A DNA stretch of 64,000 bases from Gemmatimonadaceae bacterium. GTDB taxonomy: Bacteria; Gemmatimonadota; Gemmatimonadetes; Gemmatimonadales; Gemmatimonadaceae. The first letter of the stretch is position 1, and each line of letters begins with the position of its first letter. The notes beneath the pieces are model-generated. The model worked only from the letters and a program-made list of their open reading frames with translations, was not told where the DNA came from and did no database searches. The DNA is taken from the NCBI GenBank assembly GCA_019637445.1, contig JAHBVS010000001.1, positions 2,143,586 to 2,207,585 of the forward strand, written 5' to 3'. The translations under genes were made by a program, and so were the position numbers. Below are positions 1 through 10,804 of this stretch, piece after piece.

Positions 1-1
1 T

Positions 2-2704
<2,703 letters not shown>

Positions 2705-2753
2705 GTCGTCGCCCAACGTCTCTTTGTCGTCTGGATCGGTGCGCTGAGTCTTT

Positions 2754-2992
2754 GCCACAGAGGCACAGAGACACGGAGGGTTCGGTGAGCGGGTGAGTGT
2801 GTCGCGGTGCTCGTTCTGCGGTGGTCGAGAGCGCCTGGGTTTCTTGGGAACTGCAACCGCAACGGCAACTGCAACTGGAAAGGGGCCCGGCGGACAGGTC
2901 TGTCCGCCGGGCCCCTTTCAGTTCCTCTAGCAAGAAGACACCGAGGCTAGGGAAGCGTCACGACCACCTCTGTGTCTCTGTGCCTCTGTGGC
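2754..2992. repeat. Palindromic dispersed element, copy 1
   Basis: Outer arms of 25 nt at 2754-2778 (gccacagaggcacagagaca...) and 2968-2992 form an inverted repeat with one mismatch. Between them lies a GC-rich hairpin, 2878-2897 pairing with 2900-2919. The same architecture occurs at 28372-28556, and a decayed form at 49952-50005. It fills the gap between the convergent gcvP and gcvH 3' ends, so it may also act as a bidirectional transcription terminator, although there is no strong T-tract. The rest of this roughly 300-nt gap holds no gene that I can support. Confidence 0.85.
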
Positions 2993-3011
2993 AGCAGTTC
3001 GCAGTTCGCCC

Positions 3012-3398
3012 TTACTGTCCGAGCAACTTGGCGTAATCAGCCGCAGACATCAGCCCGGCGAGGTCCGACTCGGAGACCTTGAGCTTGATCATCCAGCCAT
3101 CGCCGTAGGGGTCGTTGTTCACCAGGGCCGGTTCGCCGTCGAGCTTGGCGTTGACCTCGACCACCTCGCCGGCGACGGGCGAGTAGAGCTCGGAGACCGC
3201 CTTCACGGCCTCGATGGTGCCGAAGACCTCGTGGCTGCCGACCTTCTTGCCCTTGGCGGGGAGGTCGAGGAACACGATGTCGCCGAGTTCGCCTTGGGCG
3301 TAGTCGGTGATGCCGACGAGGACGACGCCGGCGGCGTCGGTCTTCTTCACGTACTCGTGGTCCTTCGTATAGAGCAGATCCTGGGGGATCGACGACAC
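3012..3398 (-). CDS. gcvH: Glycine cleavage system H protein
   Basis: Lipoyl carrier of the glycine cleavage complex, 128 residues, the usual family length. The lipoylation site is Lys66 in the motif TIEAVKAVSELYSPV. N-terminal LYTKDHEYV and GITDYAQGELGDIVF match the conserved H-protein core. It faces gcvP (convergent), so the two are separately transcribed here, unlike the common gcvTHP operon; gcvT is not in the window. A sigma70-like promoter lies at 3456-3484. Confidence 0.97.
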   Translation of the reverse strand: MSSIPQDLLYTKDHEYVKKTDAAGVVLVGITDYAQGELGDIVFLDLPAKGKKVGSHEVFGTIEAVKAVSELYSPVAGEVVEVNAKLDGEPALVNNDPYGDGWMIKLKVSESDLAGLMSAADYAKLLGQ

Positions 3399-3455
3399 GC
3401 GCGGCTCCGGTCGGGGGGAGTGGGGCGGGGAATCGGATGAATGCCTGCAGCGGGA

Positions 3456-3484
3456 AGGCTACCCGTCGCTGGGGGGAGAATCAA
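3456..3484 (-). promoter_or_regulatory. Sigma70-type promoter of gcvH
   Basis: On the minus strand TTGATT (3484-3479), a 17-nt spacer and TAGCCT (3461-3456). The start site would fall near 3449, giving a leader of about 50 nt before the gcvH ATG at 3398. Motif-based only. Confidence 0.45.
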
Positions 3485-3514
3485 GCATTGGTGTGATGTT
3501 GCCGCGCGTGCCGA

Positions 3515-4111
3515 TCAGGGCGAGAGCAGGCGGGGCCAGAGCTGGTCCACCGCAGCCAGCAGTTCCTCGCGCGTGCCGGCATTCTCGAGCACGTGGTCCG
3601 CGCGCTCGCGCTTCCATTCGCTGGGCATCTGCGCGCCGATCATCGCGTCGGCTTCGTCCGGACTCAGTCCCCGTTCCCGCACGAGTCGCTCGCGCCGCAC
3701 GGCGGCCGGCGCGTGCACGAGCAGGATGGTGTCAACGCTTTCCTCGAGTTCTGCCTCGAAGAGCAGCGGGATGTCGCAGACCACCACCGGGGCTCCGGCC
3801 GCGCGATGTCGTGCGACGGCTGCGTCGCGCAGTCGCGCAACCTCGGGATGCACGATCGCATCGAGGGCGCGGCGCTCTCCCGCGTCGGCGAACACGATGC
3901 GCCGCAGCGCGGCGCGGTCAAGCTGGCCATCGGCCGTGACGACGGCGTCGCCCCAGCGCCGCGTAATGGCTGCCAGCCCCGGGGAGCCGGGGGCCACCGC
4001 CTCGCGCGCGAGCACATCCGCGTCGACAATCGGCGCACCGAGCTCGGCGAGCCGCGCGGCAACGGTGGACTTGCCCGAGGCGATGTTGCCGGTGAGGCCG
4101 ATGACGTGCAT
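3515..4111 (-). CDS. coaE: Dephospho-CoA kinase
   Basis: Last step of coenzyme A synthesis: ATP-dependent 3'-phosphorylation of dephospho-CoA. The protein has 198 residues, normal for CoaE. The P-loop GNIASGKST is at residues 8-16; DADVLAREAV, VHPEVARL and VVCDIPLLFE follow in the family order, and RERLVRERG lies in the lid region. It is upstream of gcvH on the same strand but 116 nt apart, with a promoter between, so probably not co-transcribed. It is divergent from the pilin gene starting at 4148. Confidence 0.96.
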   Translation of the reverse strand: MHVIGLTGNIASGKSTVAARLAELGAPIVDADVLAREAVAPGSPGLAAITRRWGDAVVTADGQLDRAALRRIVFADAGERRALDAIVHPEVARLRDAAVARHRAAGAPVVVCDIPLLFEAELEESVDTILLVHAPAAVRRERLVRERGLSPDEADAMIGAQMPSEWKRERADHVLENAGTREELLAAVDQLWPRLLSP

Positions 4112-4147
4112 CGCACAATCGTATCAGGGCGCGATAGATTGCGCACC

Positions 4148-4705
4148 GTGTCCCGCCGCCCCGCCTTCACGCTGATCGAGATCCTGCTGGTGATGACCCT
4201 CATCGGCATCGTGGGGGCCTGGGCGATCACGCGGGTCACCAACTCCGGCTACCGGATGGACTCGAACATCCGGATGCTGCAGAACGTGCTGATCGGGGCG
4301 CAGCAGACGGCCATCCAGCGCAACATCAACGTGCAGGTGATGTTCGACGCCGCGAACGACCGCGTGCGGGTGCTGCTCGATACCGACGGCGATGGAACGG
4401 CCTCGAGTGGTGAGACCGTGACCTACCGTGGCCTGGACGGTGCGCACTTCCTCACGCCGGCGGTCTCAATCGACGGTTCGCCGGAGTTCTACCTGACGGG
4501 ACCGGGCGTGATCGAGACCGGAAACCCCTTGCAGCGCGCGATTCGTATCGCGCCCAATGGTTCGCTCTCCGGCGATGTGGTGCTCTATGTGGGCACCGTG
4601 AGCAATCGGCCGCAGGAGCTGCGCGCGTTGGCCGTCACTGGTGCGACGGCGCGCACGGCGTTCTGGAGCTACGCAACGGGCAACTGGCGGCGTCGCGACT
4701 ACTGA
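4148..4705 (+). CDS. Type IV prepilin-like protein, GspH/FimT type
   Basis: Minor pseudopilin of a type IV pilus or type II secretion machine; inserted in the inner membrane and processed by prepilin peptidase. About 185 residues. A short basic leader precedes RPA/FTLIEILLVMTLIG, a class III signal with the conserved Glu at +5; Ala replaces the usual Gly at -1. One hydrophobic helix is followed by a globular domain (LDTDGDGTASSGE resembles an acidic loop). The GTG at 4148 is chosen because it gives a typical short leader; a TTG at 4139 is possible. Its 3' end overlaps the opposite-strand AraC-type gene by 7 nt. Other minor pilins follow at 5570-9218. Confidence 0.8.
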   Translation: MSRRPAFTLIEILLVMTLIGIVGAWAITRVTNSGYRMDSNIRMLQNVLIGAQQTAIQRNINVQVMFDAANDRVRVLLDTDGDGTASSGETVTYRGLDGAHFLTPAVSIDGSPEFYLTGPGVIETGNPLQRAIRIAPNGSLSGDVVLYVGTVSNRPQELRALAVTGATARTAFWSYATGNWRRRDY

Positions 4706-5463
4706 CCGAGTTCCGCAATGAACCGGTTGGCCACCCAGTTGGCGCCGCCCTTGTCGCGGATTTCCTGCGGGGTGGCGCCCAGGTAGCGTTGCGTCGTGTT
4801 GCGGAACGCGGAGCCTGAGGGGAAATCCAGCAGCCGCGCGACGCCATCGGCCGTGCGCTGGCCATCCTCGAGCATCTGCGCCGCGACGATGAGTCGTCCC
4901 CAGGTGATGAGTTTTGCCGGCGCTGGGCAGCCGGAATCCTCGAGGGCCTTGAGCAGCGCGCGCTTTGAGACACCGAGGATCTCGCAGAGGCGCTGCGCCG
5001 TCAGGCGCAGGTGGGCCCTCGTGACGGAGACCATGACGGCGTCGCGTACGGTGCCGGTGAGGTGTGCGATGCGCGGCCGGAGCAGCTGCGCGGCGCCGCG
5101 CGCCTCGGCGCGCTCGAGCACGGCGCGGAACGCGGCCGGGGTGTCGTCCTGTCCGGCGATGAGGAGGCCGTCGAGCCCCGCGCGTCCGGCGTCGAACAGG
5201 TCGCGGGCGCGCTCCGGGCCGACCGTCACGTACGCGACCAACGTGAGGCGCTCGGCACGCAGCTTGAGGCGGCGGATGACATCGAAGTGCGCCTTGCCCT
5301 CGGTGAAGAGGTCGAGGATGGCAAGGGAGATGGTATCGTCCTGGCAGGCCGCCTCGAGGGCTTCCCAGGAGGCGCAGTGCCGGACCACGTGCTCGCCGTC
5401 AACGGCGGCATCGAGCCGTTGGAGGGCACGGGGGTCCGTGAGCATGACGGCGAGCGTGGCCAT
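4699..5463 (-). CDS. AraC-type DNA-binding regulator with N-terminal receiver-like region
   Basis: 254 residues. The C-terminal ~100 residues form a helix-turn-helix AraC domain: RLCEILGVSKRALLKALE for the first HTH and VARLLDFPSGSAFRNTTQRY with LGATPQEIR for the second. Residues 1-120 look like a response-regulator or receiver-like alpha/beta fold (LAILDLFTEGKAHFDVIRRL) but I see no complete phospho-acceptor pocket. It lies between two minor pilin loci on the opposite strand, so it may control pilus genes (inference). Its promoter seems to place the mRNA start at the ATG itself (see 5470-5498). Confidence 0.75.
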   Translation of the reverse strand: MATLAVMLTDPRALQRLDAAVDGEHVVRHCASWEALEAACQDDTISLAILDLFTEGKAHFDVIRRLKLRAERLTLVAYVTVGPERARDLFDAGRAGLDGLLIAGQDDTPAAFRAVLERAEARGAAQLLRPRIAHLTGTVRDAVMVSVTRAHLRLTAQRLCEILGVSKRALLKALEDSGCPAPAKLITWGRLIVAAQMLEDGQRTADGVARLLDFPSGSAFRNTTQRYLGATPQEIRDKGGANWVANRFIAELGQ

Positions 5464-5469
5464 GGCAGG

Positions 5470-5498
5470 GATATCGCGTGTTGACGGTCAAAGGTCAA
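5470..5498 (-). promoter_or_regulatory. Promoter of the AraC-type gene, with embedded palindrome
   Basis: Minus strand: TTGACC (5498-5493), 17-nt spacer, GATATC (5475-5470), then only 6 nt to the ATG at 5463, predicting a leaderless mRNA. The spacer contains the perfect palindrome ttgacggtcaa (5481-5491), and the half-site tgacggtc recurs at 5509-5516. This suggests an operator, perhaps for autoregulation. Confidence 0.45.
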
Positions 5499-5569
5499 TA
5501 TCACGATGTGACGGTCGGATGGGGTCCGCTCGTCCTAGGTCGGGCCACATTCTCTATAGTTTGGAATCC

Positions 5570-5977
5570 ATGCGCTCTGCTCCCAACCGCCGCCGCGGCA
5601 TGACACTCATCGAGGTGCTGTTCGCGATCGTCATCCTCTCGGGGGTGATGTTGGCGTTGTCTCGGTTTGGGCAGGGGTTCACGCGGGCGAATCGCAATGC
5701 GGCGAACCTGGCAATGGCGAGCGATTTGGCGACGGCGCGGATCGAGGTGGTGCGGAGCCACGGCAACTACCGGACGCTGGTCGCCACGTTCAATGGGGTG
5801 TCGGAAACCGGCGCGGCGGCGAACCCATCGATGGAGAACTATCCCGGTTTTACGCGCACGACGCAGGCCGTGCGGCTGGCCAACGACACGATCGATATCG
5901 TCACGGTGACGGTTGAGGTCACGGCGGACGTGCTGACCTCGCCGATGCGCAAGACGGCGGTGATCGGGGCGCAATGA
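5570..5977 (+). CDS. Type IV prepilin, PilV/PulI-like minor pilin
   Basis: 135 residues. Class III signal RRRG/MTLIEVLFAIVILSG with Gly at -1 and Glu at +5, then a hydrophobic helix and a small C-terminal domain. It begins a translationally coupled minor pilin operon: its stop overlaps the next start (ATGA at 5974). The -10-like TATAGT at 5555-5560 is just 9 nt before the ATG, so the transcript may be nearly leaderless. Minor pilins of this kind prime pilus assembly and can bind DNA during uptake (family knowledge). Confidence 0.85.
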   Translation: MRSAPNRRRGMTLIEVLFAIVILSGVMLALSRFGQGFTRANRNAANLAMASDLATARIEVVRSHGNYRTLVATFNGVSETGAAANPSMENYPGFTRTTQAVRLANDTIDIVTVTVEVTADVLTSPMRKTAVIGAQ

Positions 5978-7089
5978 ACGTCGTCCAGCGCCCTCGCCGC
6001 GGCTTCAGCCTTGTCGAGATCCTCGTCGCGATGACACTGACGTTGGCGGTGTTTGCGATCACGCTGCCGTTTGTGCGGTCGCAGTCGCGGGCGCTGGGGA
6101 CGAATGCCGGGCGCCTCGATGCCGAGCAGGTTGCGCGGTATGCGCAGCGGGCGATCGACAAGGAACTACGGTTGGTGCAGGCTGACCCCGGGCAGTCACG
6201 CTTGGTGATGGCGGGGCCGATGGCCATCGCGTTCAATGCGAACGTGCTCGCGCCCGACTCGACGGATACGGAGGCGCTGGAGGTGGAAGCCGGTGCGCCG
6301 GCGGCGCTGACCGAGTCCTGGACCACCGCGAATGCCGCAGCCCTGCCGCTGGTGGCGCGGTCGTATCCGACGGCGAACTACGCGCGAGCGGACGGGTCGG
6401 CCAGCCGGAACGAGACGGTGATGTATTTCCTGCGGCCGGACACGGTGACGGGACGCAGCGATGTGTACGTGCTGTATCGCCGGGTGAACTCCCGGGATTC
6501 CACACAGGTGGTGCGCGGTATCCACGTTCCGGCTGATTCGGCGTTCTTCTCCTACTATGTGCCCAGTGCGGACTCGCTGGCGCGCGTGGCGACCGCGACC
6601 TTGCCCCTGTACTGGGATTCGACGAGCATCGCGAACGTGCGTGCGGTCGGCTTGCGCGTGGGTGGGTTCTTTCGGAACCGGGTGGATGGCGCCGACGTGA
6701 TTCGCACGGTGCAGTGGCGGACGGTGCTCCCGGCCATTGTGACGGGCTCGGCCGACTGTGGGGCGGCGCCGAGCAATCCGGCCGGTGTTGCCGTCAGCCT
6801 GCAGACGGGGTCGACCAGTTTCCATGTCCGCGTGTCGTGGAATCGCTCAAGTGACGACGGCGCGGGGGCATCGGATGTGCGGACCTATCTCGTGACCCTG
6901 CGGGTGGACACCGTGGGTGCGCCTCGCCGGGTGGTGGCGACAATTCCCGCCCGTGGTGTCGCGAACTATCGCTACGAGCATCACTTTCCCAACGTGGCAG
7001 GCACGGTCAAGTACGGGATTCAGGCGGTGGACTGTGGGCACGGTCTCTCGGGCATCGTCGAGCATAACTCGAACTTGACGCTGCCGTGA
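5974..7089 (+). CDS. Type IV prepilin, PilW-like minor pilin
   Basis: 371 residues. Class III signal RRG/FSLVEILVAMTLTLAVF with Gly -1 and Glu +5, followed by a large extracytoplasmic domain. The C-terminal part (about 260-371) looks like a fibronectin-type or beta-sandwich module (SFHVRVSWNRSSDDG...). It overlaps the upstream pilin by 4 nt and the downstream PilX-like gene by 1 nt, so the three are one translational unit. Confidence 0.82.
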   Translation: MNVVQRPRRGFSLVEILVAMTLTLAVFAITLPFVRSQSRALGTNAGRLDAEQVARYAQRAIDKELRLVQADPGQSRLVMAGPMAIAFNANVLAPDSTDTEALEVEAGAPAALTESWTTANAAALPLVARSYPTANYARADGSASRNETVMYFLRPDTVTGRSDVYVLYRRVNSRDSTQVVRGIHVPADSAFFSYYVPSADSLARVATATLPLYWDSTSIANVRAVGLRVGGFFRNRVDGADVIRTVQWRTVLPAIVTGSADCGAAPSNPAGVAVSLQTGSTSFHVRVSWNRSSDDGAGASDVRTYLVTLRVDTVGAPRRVVATIPARGVANYRYEHHFPNVAGTVKYGIQAVDCGHGLSGIVEHNSNLTLP

Positions 7090-9218
7090 TGAGGCCGGCC
7101 GCTCGAGCGCGGCGCGGGTCGGCGCTTGTACTGGTTCTACTGATGACGCTTGCCGTCGCTGCGCTGGCCGTGGCGGCAATCTTCATGTCGTCCAGCGCGG
7201 GGCTGATGTCGCGCTTCTACGATCGGGAACGTGAGTATCGGCTGGCGTCGGAGTCCGCACTGGAGATGGTCCGTGCGCGGCTCACCTTCGACACGACGCT
7301 GGCCATCCCGGACACGGGCATGACACAAGTCGCGGCAGGACTCGTCATCGCGCGCGCGGACGGGAGCCTGCCTCAAGACGTCGCTGTGAACGTCTACGCG
7401 GCTGCAACCGGGGATACCACCGGGCGGATCTTGCCGCACGTCACGCTGATCGCCACTGCGTACGACAATGGCGGGACGCGGCACGTCCGACGTATGGATC
7501 TCCAGCGCGAGAGTTTTTCGCGCTATGCCCTCTTCGTGGACTCGTTCCCGTCGGGAAGCACCTTTGGGCCGGCCACCGTCCTCGGCCGCGTGCACGCGAA
7601 CGATGTCTGGCGCTCGGGGACCACCGCGGCGACGGCGGCCGTCTACAGGGACACGCTGACCGCGACCGGCGGATATAGCGGCAGTGCGACCTACGCCGAT
7701 ACGAGCTCCGCCGGACCGTGGATCCGGTATCCGCGGGACTCGACCTACGCTTGGATGACGACACTTGCCTCGGCTGCGAATCTCTCGTTTGCGCCCATCT
7801 CCGGAAGCGGGTTCGGCTGGGTGCGAGGCTCGAGACTGGAGTTCTTGAACTTCGACGCCAACGGCAACGGGACGGTGGATGCCGGCGAAGGCTTTGCGCG
7901 CGTGTTCGACTTGGCCACGGGAGCGGACACGTCGCGCCTGCGCGTCAGTCTCGATCCAAGCACCTGGTATCTCTTCTACTACGCTCGGCCCTGGAACGAC
8001 CCGATGGTCCAGAACCAGTGCGGTGCGTTCTACTGGCGCGACAGTCGATGGCACTTCTTCCCGGTGGCAACGCACCGGGCCGCCTGGGCGCGAAACGTTA
8101 TTCAGCGGACGGGCTCTCCGAATTTTCCATCGGTCGGCAGTGGCCTCATGAATTCGATGGACAACTATGATCACAACGCGGTCAGCGATATCCTGGAGCA
8201 GCCAACGGCACGCTGCTTTCCGGTGGGAAGTCCGTTCTTGCTCACGAGTGAGCGAATGACGAACGCTATCGGCGTGGTGACGGGGACGGCCGCGGACACC
8301 GTGCCTTGGGGGGTCGTAACGCCGGCGGGGGGCTGGCCCGCCAGCGCCCCGTTCGGATACGGCGGCACCGACACCACGTTTACGCCCCGCTCGCGAACGT
8401 GCTCCTTCTCTACGGGCGGCACCAGCGGCAGGTGCGATAGCGGCACGCATTCGACGCTTGGTGGATGGAGGACGTTCGGGGGCACCGCCGTGTCGGGAAT
8501 CGCTTCGACGATTCGGCAGGCAGCCGAGCTTCCCTACCTCTGGCCCTTGGGTTCTACCTACAATGCGGCCTCTCGCGGCGTAATGCGGGTGACTGCCGGT
8601 CCGCTGTTCGTATCGGGCTCATTCCGCGGCGAACTTACCCTGGTGGCTGATGGCAGCGTCGTGCTCCTTGAGTCGCTCGTGCACGAGCGCTCGCCGAGCG
8701 ACGCCACCCTGCCGCCTTGCTCGAATCGACTGGGCATTGTCGCGGTCGGCGACATCCTAGTCGCCGACAATGCGCTCATGCGTCCACGGCGCATCTACCG
8801 CACGCTGTTCTCAAGCTTGGTTCGCCCGTTCGGGGGAGAGCGCGATGTTCGCATCCACGCGAACCTGATGAGCCTCACAGGTACGGTCGGTGTCGAGAAC
8901 CCGTCGTCAGCCGCCGCCGTGTCATCCGCCGCGTTGTCTTGCCCACACGACGCCTCCGGGAACACGGCTGGTGGATGTTTCCGCCTGGTCGGGGGCGCAG
9001 CGATGCAGCGCTACACGCCGCTCTGGAACGGCAACGACACCGGGATGCGCTACGCAGGCGCCGCGGATCCCTGCCAAACCACGGCGAATCGCCCGCCGTT
9101 CTTCCCGCTGACGAATCGCTATCGCGTGACCCGAGTCATCGAGCTCTCGCCGTCGCAGGCGCGAAACCCCGCGCTCATCCGAAGCCTGCTGCTGCGACTC
9201 AAGGGCGCGACCCTCTAG
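7089..9218 (+). CDS. PilX-like pilus assembly protein, large
   Basis: About 709 residues. The N-terminus has the PilX pattern: basic residues, GSALVLVLLMTLAVAALAVAAIFMS membrane helix, then YDREREYRLASESALEMVRARL (an amphipathic helix rich in Glu/Arg). The remainder is a long, mostly beta, Gly/Thr/Ser-rich exported region with paired cysteines (for example TCSFSTGGTSGRC). It starts at ATG 7089 (tgATG overlap with the preceding stop); a GTG at 7086 is in frame. It is much larger than classical PilX and may combine tip-adhesin functions (inference). Confidence 0.7.
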   Translation: MRPAARARRGSALVLVLLMTLAVAALAVAAIFMSSSAGLMSRFYDREREYRLASESALEMVRARLTFDTTLAIPDTGMTQVAAGLVIARADGSLPQDVAVNVYAAATGDTTGRILPHVTLIATAYDNGGTRHVRRMDLQRESFSRYALFVDSFPSGSTFGPATVLGRVHANDVWRSGTTAATAAVYRDTLTATGGYSGSATYADTSSAGPWIRYPRDSTYAWMTTLASAANLSFAPISGSGFGWVRGSRLEFLNFDANGNGTVDAGEGFARVFDLATGADTSRLRVSLDPSTWYLFYYARPWNDPMVQNQCGAFYWRDSRWHFFPVATHRAAWARNVIQRTGSPNFPSVGSGLMNSMDNYDHNAVSDILEQPTARCFPVGSPFLLTSERMTNAIGVVTGTAADTVPWGVVTPAGGWPASAPFGYGGTDTTFTPRSRTCSFSTGGTSGRCDSGTHSTLGGWRTFGGTAVSGIASTIRQAAELPYLWPLGSTYNAASRGVMRVTAGPLFVSGSFRGELTLVADGSVVLLESLVHERSPSDATLPPCSNRLGIVAVGDILVADNALMRPRRIYRTLFSSLVRPFGGERDVRIHANLMSLTGTVGVENPSSAAAVSSAALSCPHDASGNTAGGCFRLVGGAAMQRYTPLWNGNDTGMRYAGAADPCQTTANRPPFFPLTNRYRVTRVIELSPSQARNPALIRSLLLRLKGATL

Positions 9219-9341
9219 GGACGCGGTTGGTGGCGCTGGGTGACAGCACTCGAGGCCTCCTGCAGGGGTAACCGTAAGTCGTTGAAGGAGCGCGAGTTGC
9301 GAGCTGGCCACGGGTGACTGACGGTGGCCGGGCGGCGCACG

Positions 9342-9369
9342 CAACCCTTTCCGACCTCGCATTGTCTCT
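9342..9369 (+). promoter_or_regulatory. ECF-type promoter candidate before the sigma gene
   Basis: CAACCC at 9342-9347, 16-nt spacer, GTCTCT at 9364-9369, close to the general ECF pattern (an AAC-containing -35 and a GTC-containing -10). It lies 38 nt upstream of the sigma gene start, consistent with autoregulation. The remaining gap 9219-9341 shows no gene. Confidence 0.3.
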
Positions 9370-9406
9370 AGGTCGTTCACGAAGTCCTGCACGCGCATCC
9401 CACCCC

Positions 9407-9949
9407 GTGACAGACGCCCAACTCATCGCCGACGTCCTCCGGGGCGACACCCGAGCCGAACGTGCGTTGTACGACGCGCACGTGGATCGTGTGTACCGAC
9501 TGGCCTGGCGCATGGCCGGGGACGAGACGCTCGCGCGGGACTTCACGCAGGACACCTTCATCCGGGCCTTCGACCGGCTCGGCGACTTCCGCGGGGACTC
9601 CGCGTTCGCGACCTGGCTCCATAGCATCGCGACCTCGGTGATCCTCAACGGGCTCAAGAAGGTGAAGCGCATCCACAGCCGCGAACAGACGGGGGATGAG
9701 CTGCCGGAAGTCACGATCCCGGTGCGGGAAGCGGAGCCGGACCTGAAACACCGGCTGCGCGCGGCAATCGACAGCCTGCCGGACGGCTACCGCACGGTGT
9801 TCGTGATGCACGATGTCGAGGGCTACACGCACGAAGAGATCGGAACCGCGCTGGGCATCCAGCCGGGCACATCGAAGGCGCAGCTGTTCCGGGCGAGGGC
9901 CCGGCTGCGCACGGAACTGGCGGATTTCGCCGGGGAGTGGGCGTCATGA
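9407..9949 (+). CDS. ECF-family RNA polymerase sigma factor
   Basis: About 180 residues. Region 2 (LARDFTQDTFIRAFDRLGDFRG, then FATWLHSIATSVILNGLK) recognises the -10 element, and region 4 (SLPDGYRTVFVMHDVEGYTHEEIGTALGIQPGTSKAQLFRAR) recognises the -35. The GTG at 9407 gives the standard start just before TDAQLIADVLRGD; upstream in-frame codons encode no conserved sequence. The stop overlaps the next gene (ATGA), whose product is a membrane-anchored partner, the usual sigma/anti-sigma arrangement. Confidence 0.93.
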   Translation: MTDAQLIADVLRGDTRAERALYDAHVDRVYRLAWRMAGDETLARDFTQDTFIRAFDRLGDFRGDSAFATWLHSIATSVILNGLKKVKRIHSREQTGDELPEVTIPVREAEPDLKHRLRAAIDSLPDGYRTVFVMHDVEGYTHEEIGTALGIQPGTSKAQLFRARARLRTELADFAGEWAS

Positions 9950-10794
9950 GCGACGAGAAGTTCGAGGAGTTCCTGCAGCGCGAGGCGCGGTCGTACAACG
10001 CGCCGCCGTCGGCGACGCCGCGCGACGAGATGTGGGAAGTGGTCGCTGCCGCACGCGCCAAGCGTCCGGCCGCAGGCGGTGTCCAGGTAACGTCCCTCGC
10101 CGCGCGGCGTCCGGGACTGCGCTACGCACCCTGGCTTGGCATGGCCGCCACGCTGCTCATTGGCGTCGCGATTGGTCGTGTGGCATTTCAGCGCGGAGAC
10201 GTCGCCACGGTGGCCAGCGCACCTTCGTCCTCGACCCTGCCGGCGACGGATCCGATGCCGGTCTCGCCGTCCCCTTCTGTTGAGGGCAGCAACGCAGGCG
10301 CATCGCTCGGCACGGATGCTCCCGCGGCGCAGCCGGTCAGCGATCCGTCCGCTTCGGCGACGCGTGCAGGCACGCGGGCCCAGCGGCCGGCCGCAGCGCG
10401 ACTCGTCGCCAATGGCAACGCGCAGTCACCGGCCGCCAATGGCGGCGCCGAGTCCAACGGCGAGGGCGCCGAAGCCTTCCAGATCGTCTCGCGCGAGCAC
10501 CTGGTGCGCGCCGAGGCCCTGGTGTCGGTGATCGCCGCCACTCCCCGCGATGCCGTGATGGATTCCCTCACCGGCAAGTGGGCGCGCGACATGCTCAGCA
10601 ACACCCGTCTCTTGCTTGACTCCCCTGCCGGCGACGACCCCGTGCGCCGTCGCCTGTTGGAAGACCTGGAAACCGTGCTCGTGCAACTCGTGCAGCGCTC
10701 CGGCGGTGCGGTGAACGAGCGTGAACTGATCGATCGCACGCTCGATCGGACACAACTCCTGACCCGCCTCCGCGCCAGCGCGGCCGGCATCTGA
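9946..10794 (+). CDS. Single-pass membrane protein, putative anti-sigma factor
   Basis: 282 residues. A cytoplasmic N-terminus of about 60 residues (EKFEEFLQREARSYNAPP...), one membrane helix near residues 61-77 (APWLGMAATLLIGVAIG), then a low-complexity Ala/Ser/Pro stretch and a periplasmic helical domain (about 180-282). I do not see the HxxxCxxC zinc motif of classic ZAS anti-sigma factors, so the assignment rests on topology and 4-nt overlap with the ECF sigma gene. It would hold the sigma at the membrane until a periplasmic signal arrives (inference). Confidence 0.65.
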   Translation: MSDEKFEEFLQREARSYNAPPSATPRDEMWEVVAAARAKRPAAGGVQVTSLAARRPGLRYAPWLGMAATLLIGVAIGRVAFQRGDVATVASAPSSSTLPATDPMPVSPSPSVEGSNAGASLGTDAPAAQPVSDPSASATRAGTRAQRPAAARLVANGNAQSPAANGGAESNGEGAEAFQIVSREHLVRAEALVSVIAATPRDAVMDSLTGKWARDMLSNTRLLLDSPAGDDPVRRRLLEDLETVLVQLVQRSGGAVNERELIDRTLDRTQLLTRLRASAAGI

Positions 10795-10804
10795 GGACCA
10801 TCGT

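Noticed and set aside
2797-3036. Small ORFs with LCVSVPLW- and CLCASVA-like peptides around the repeat elements
   Set aside because: They are translations of the palindromic repeat arms, appear in several frames, and have no ribosome sites.
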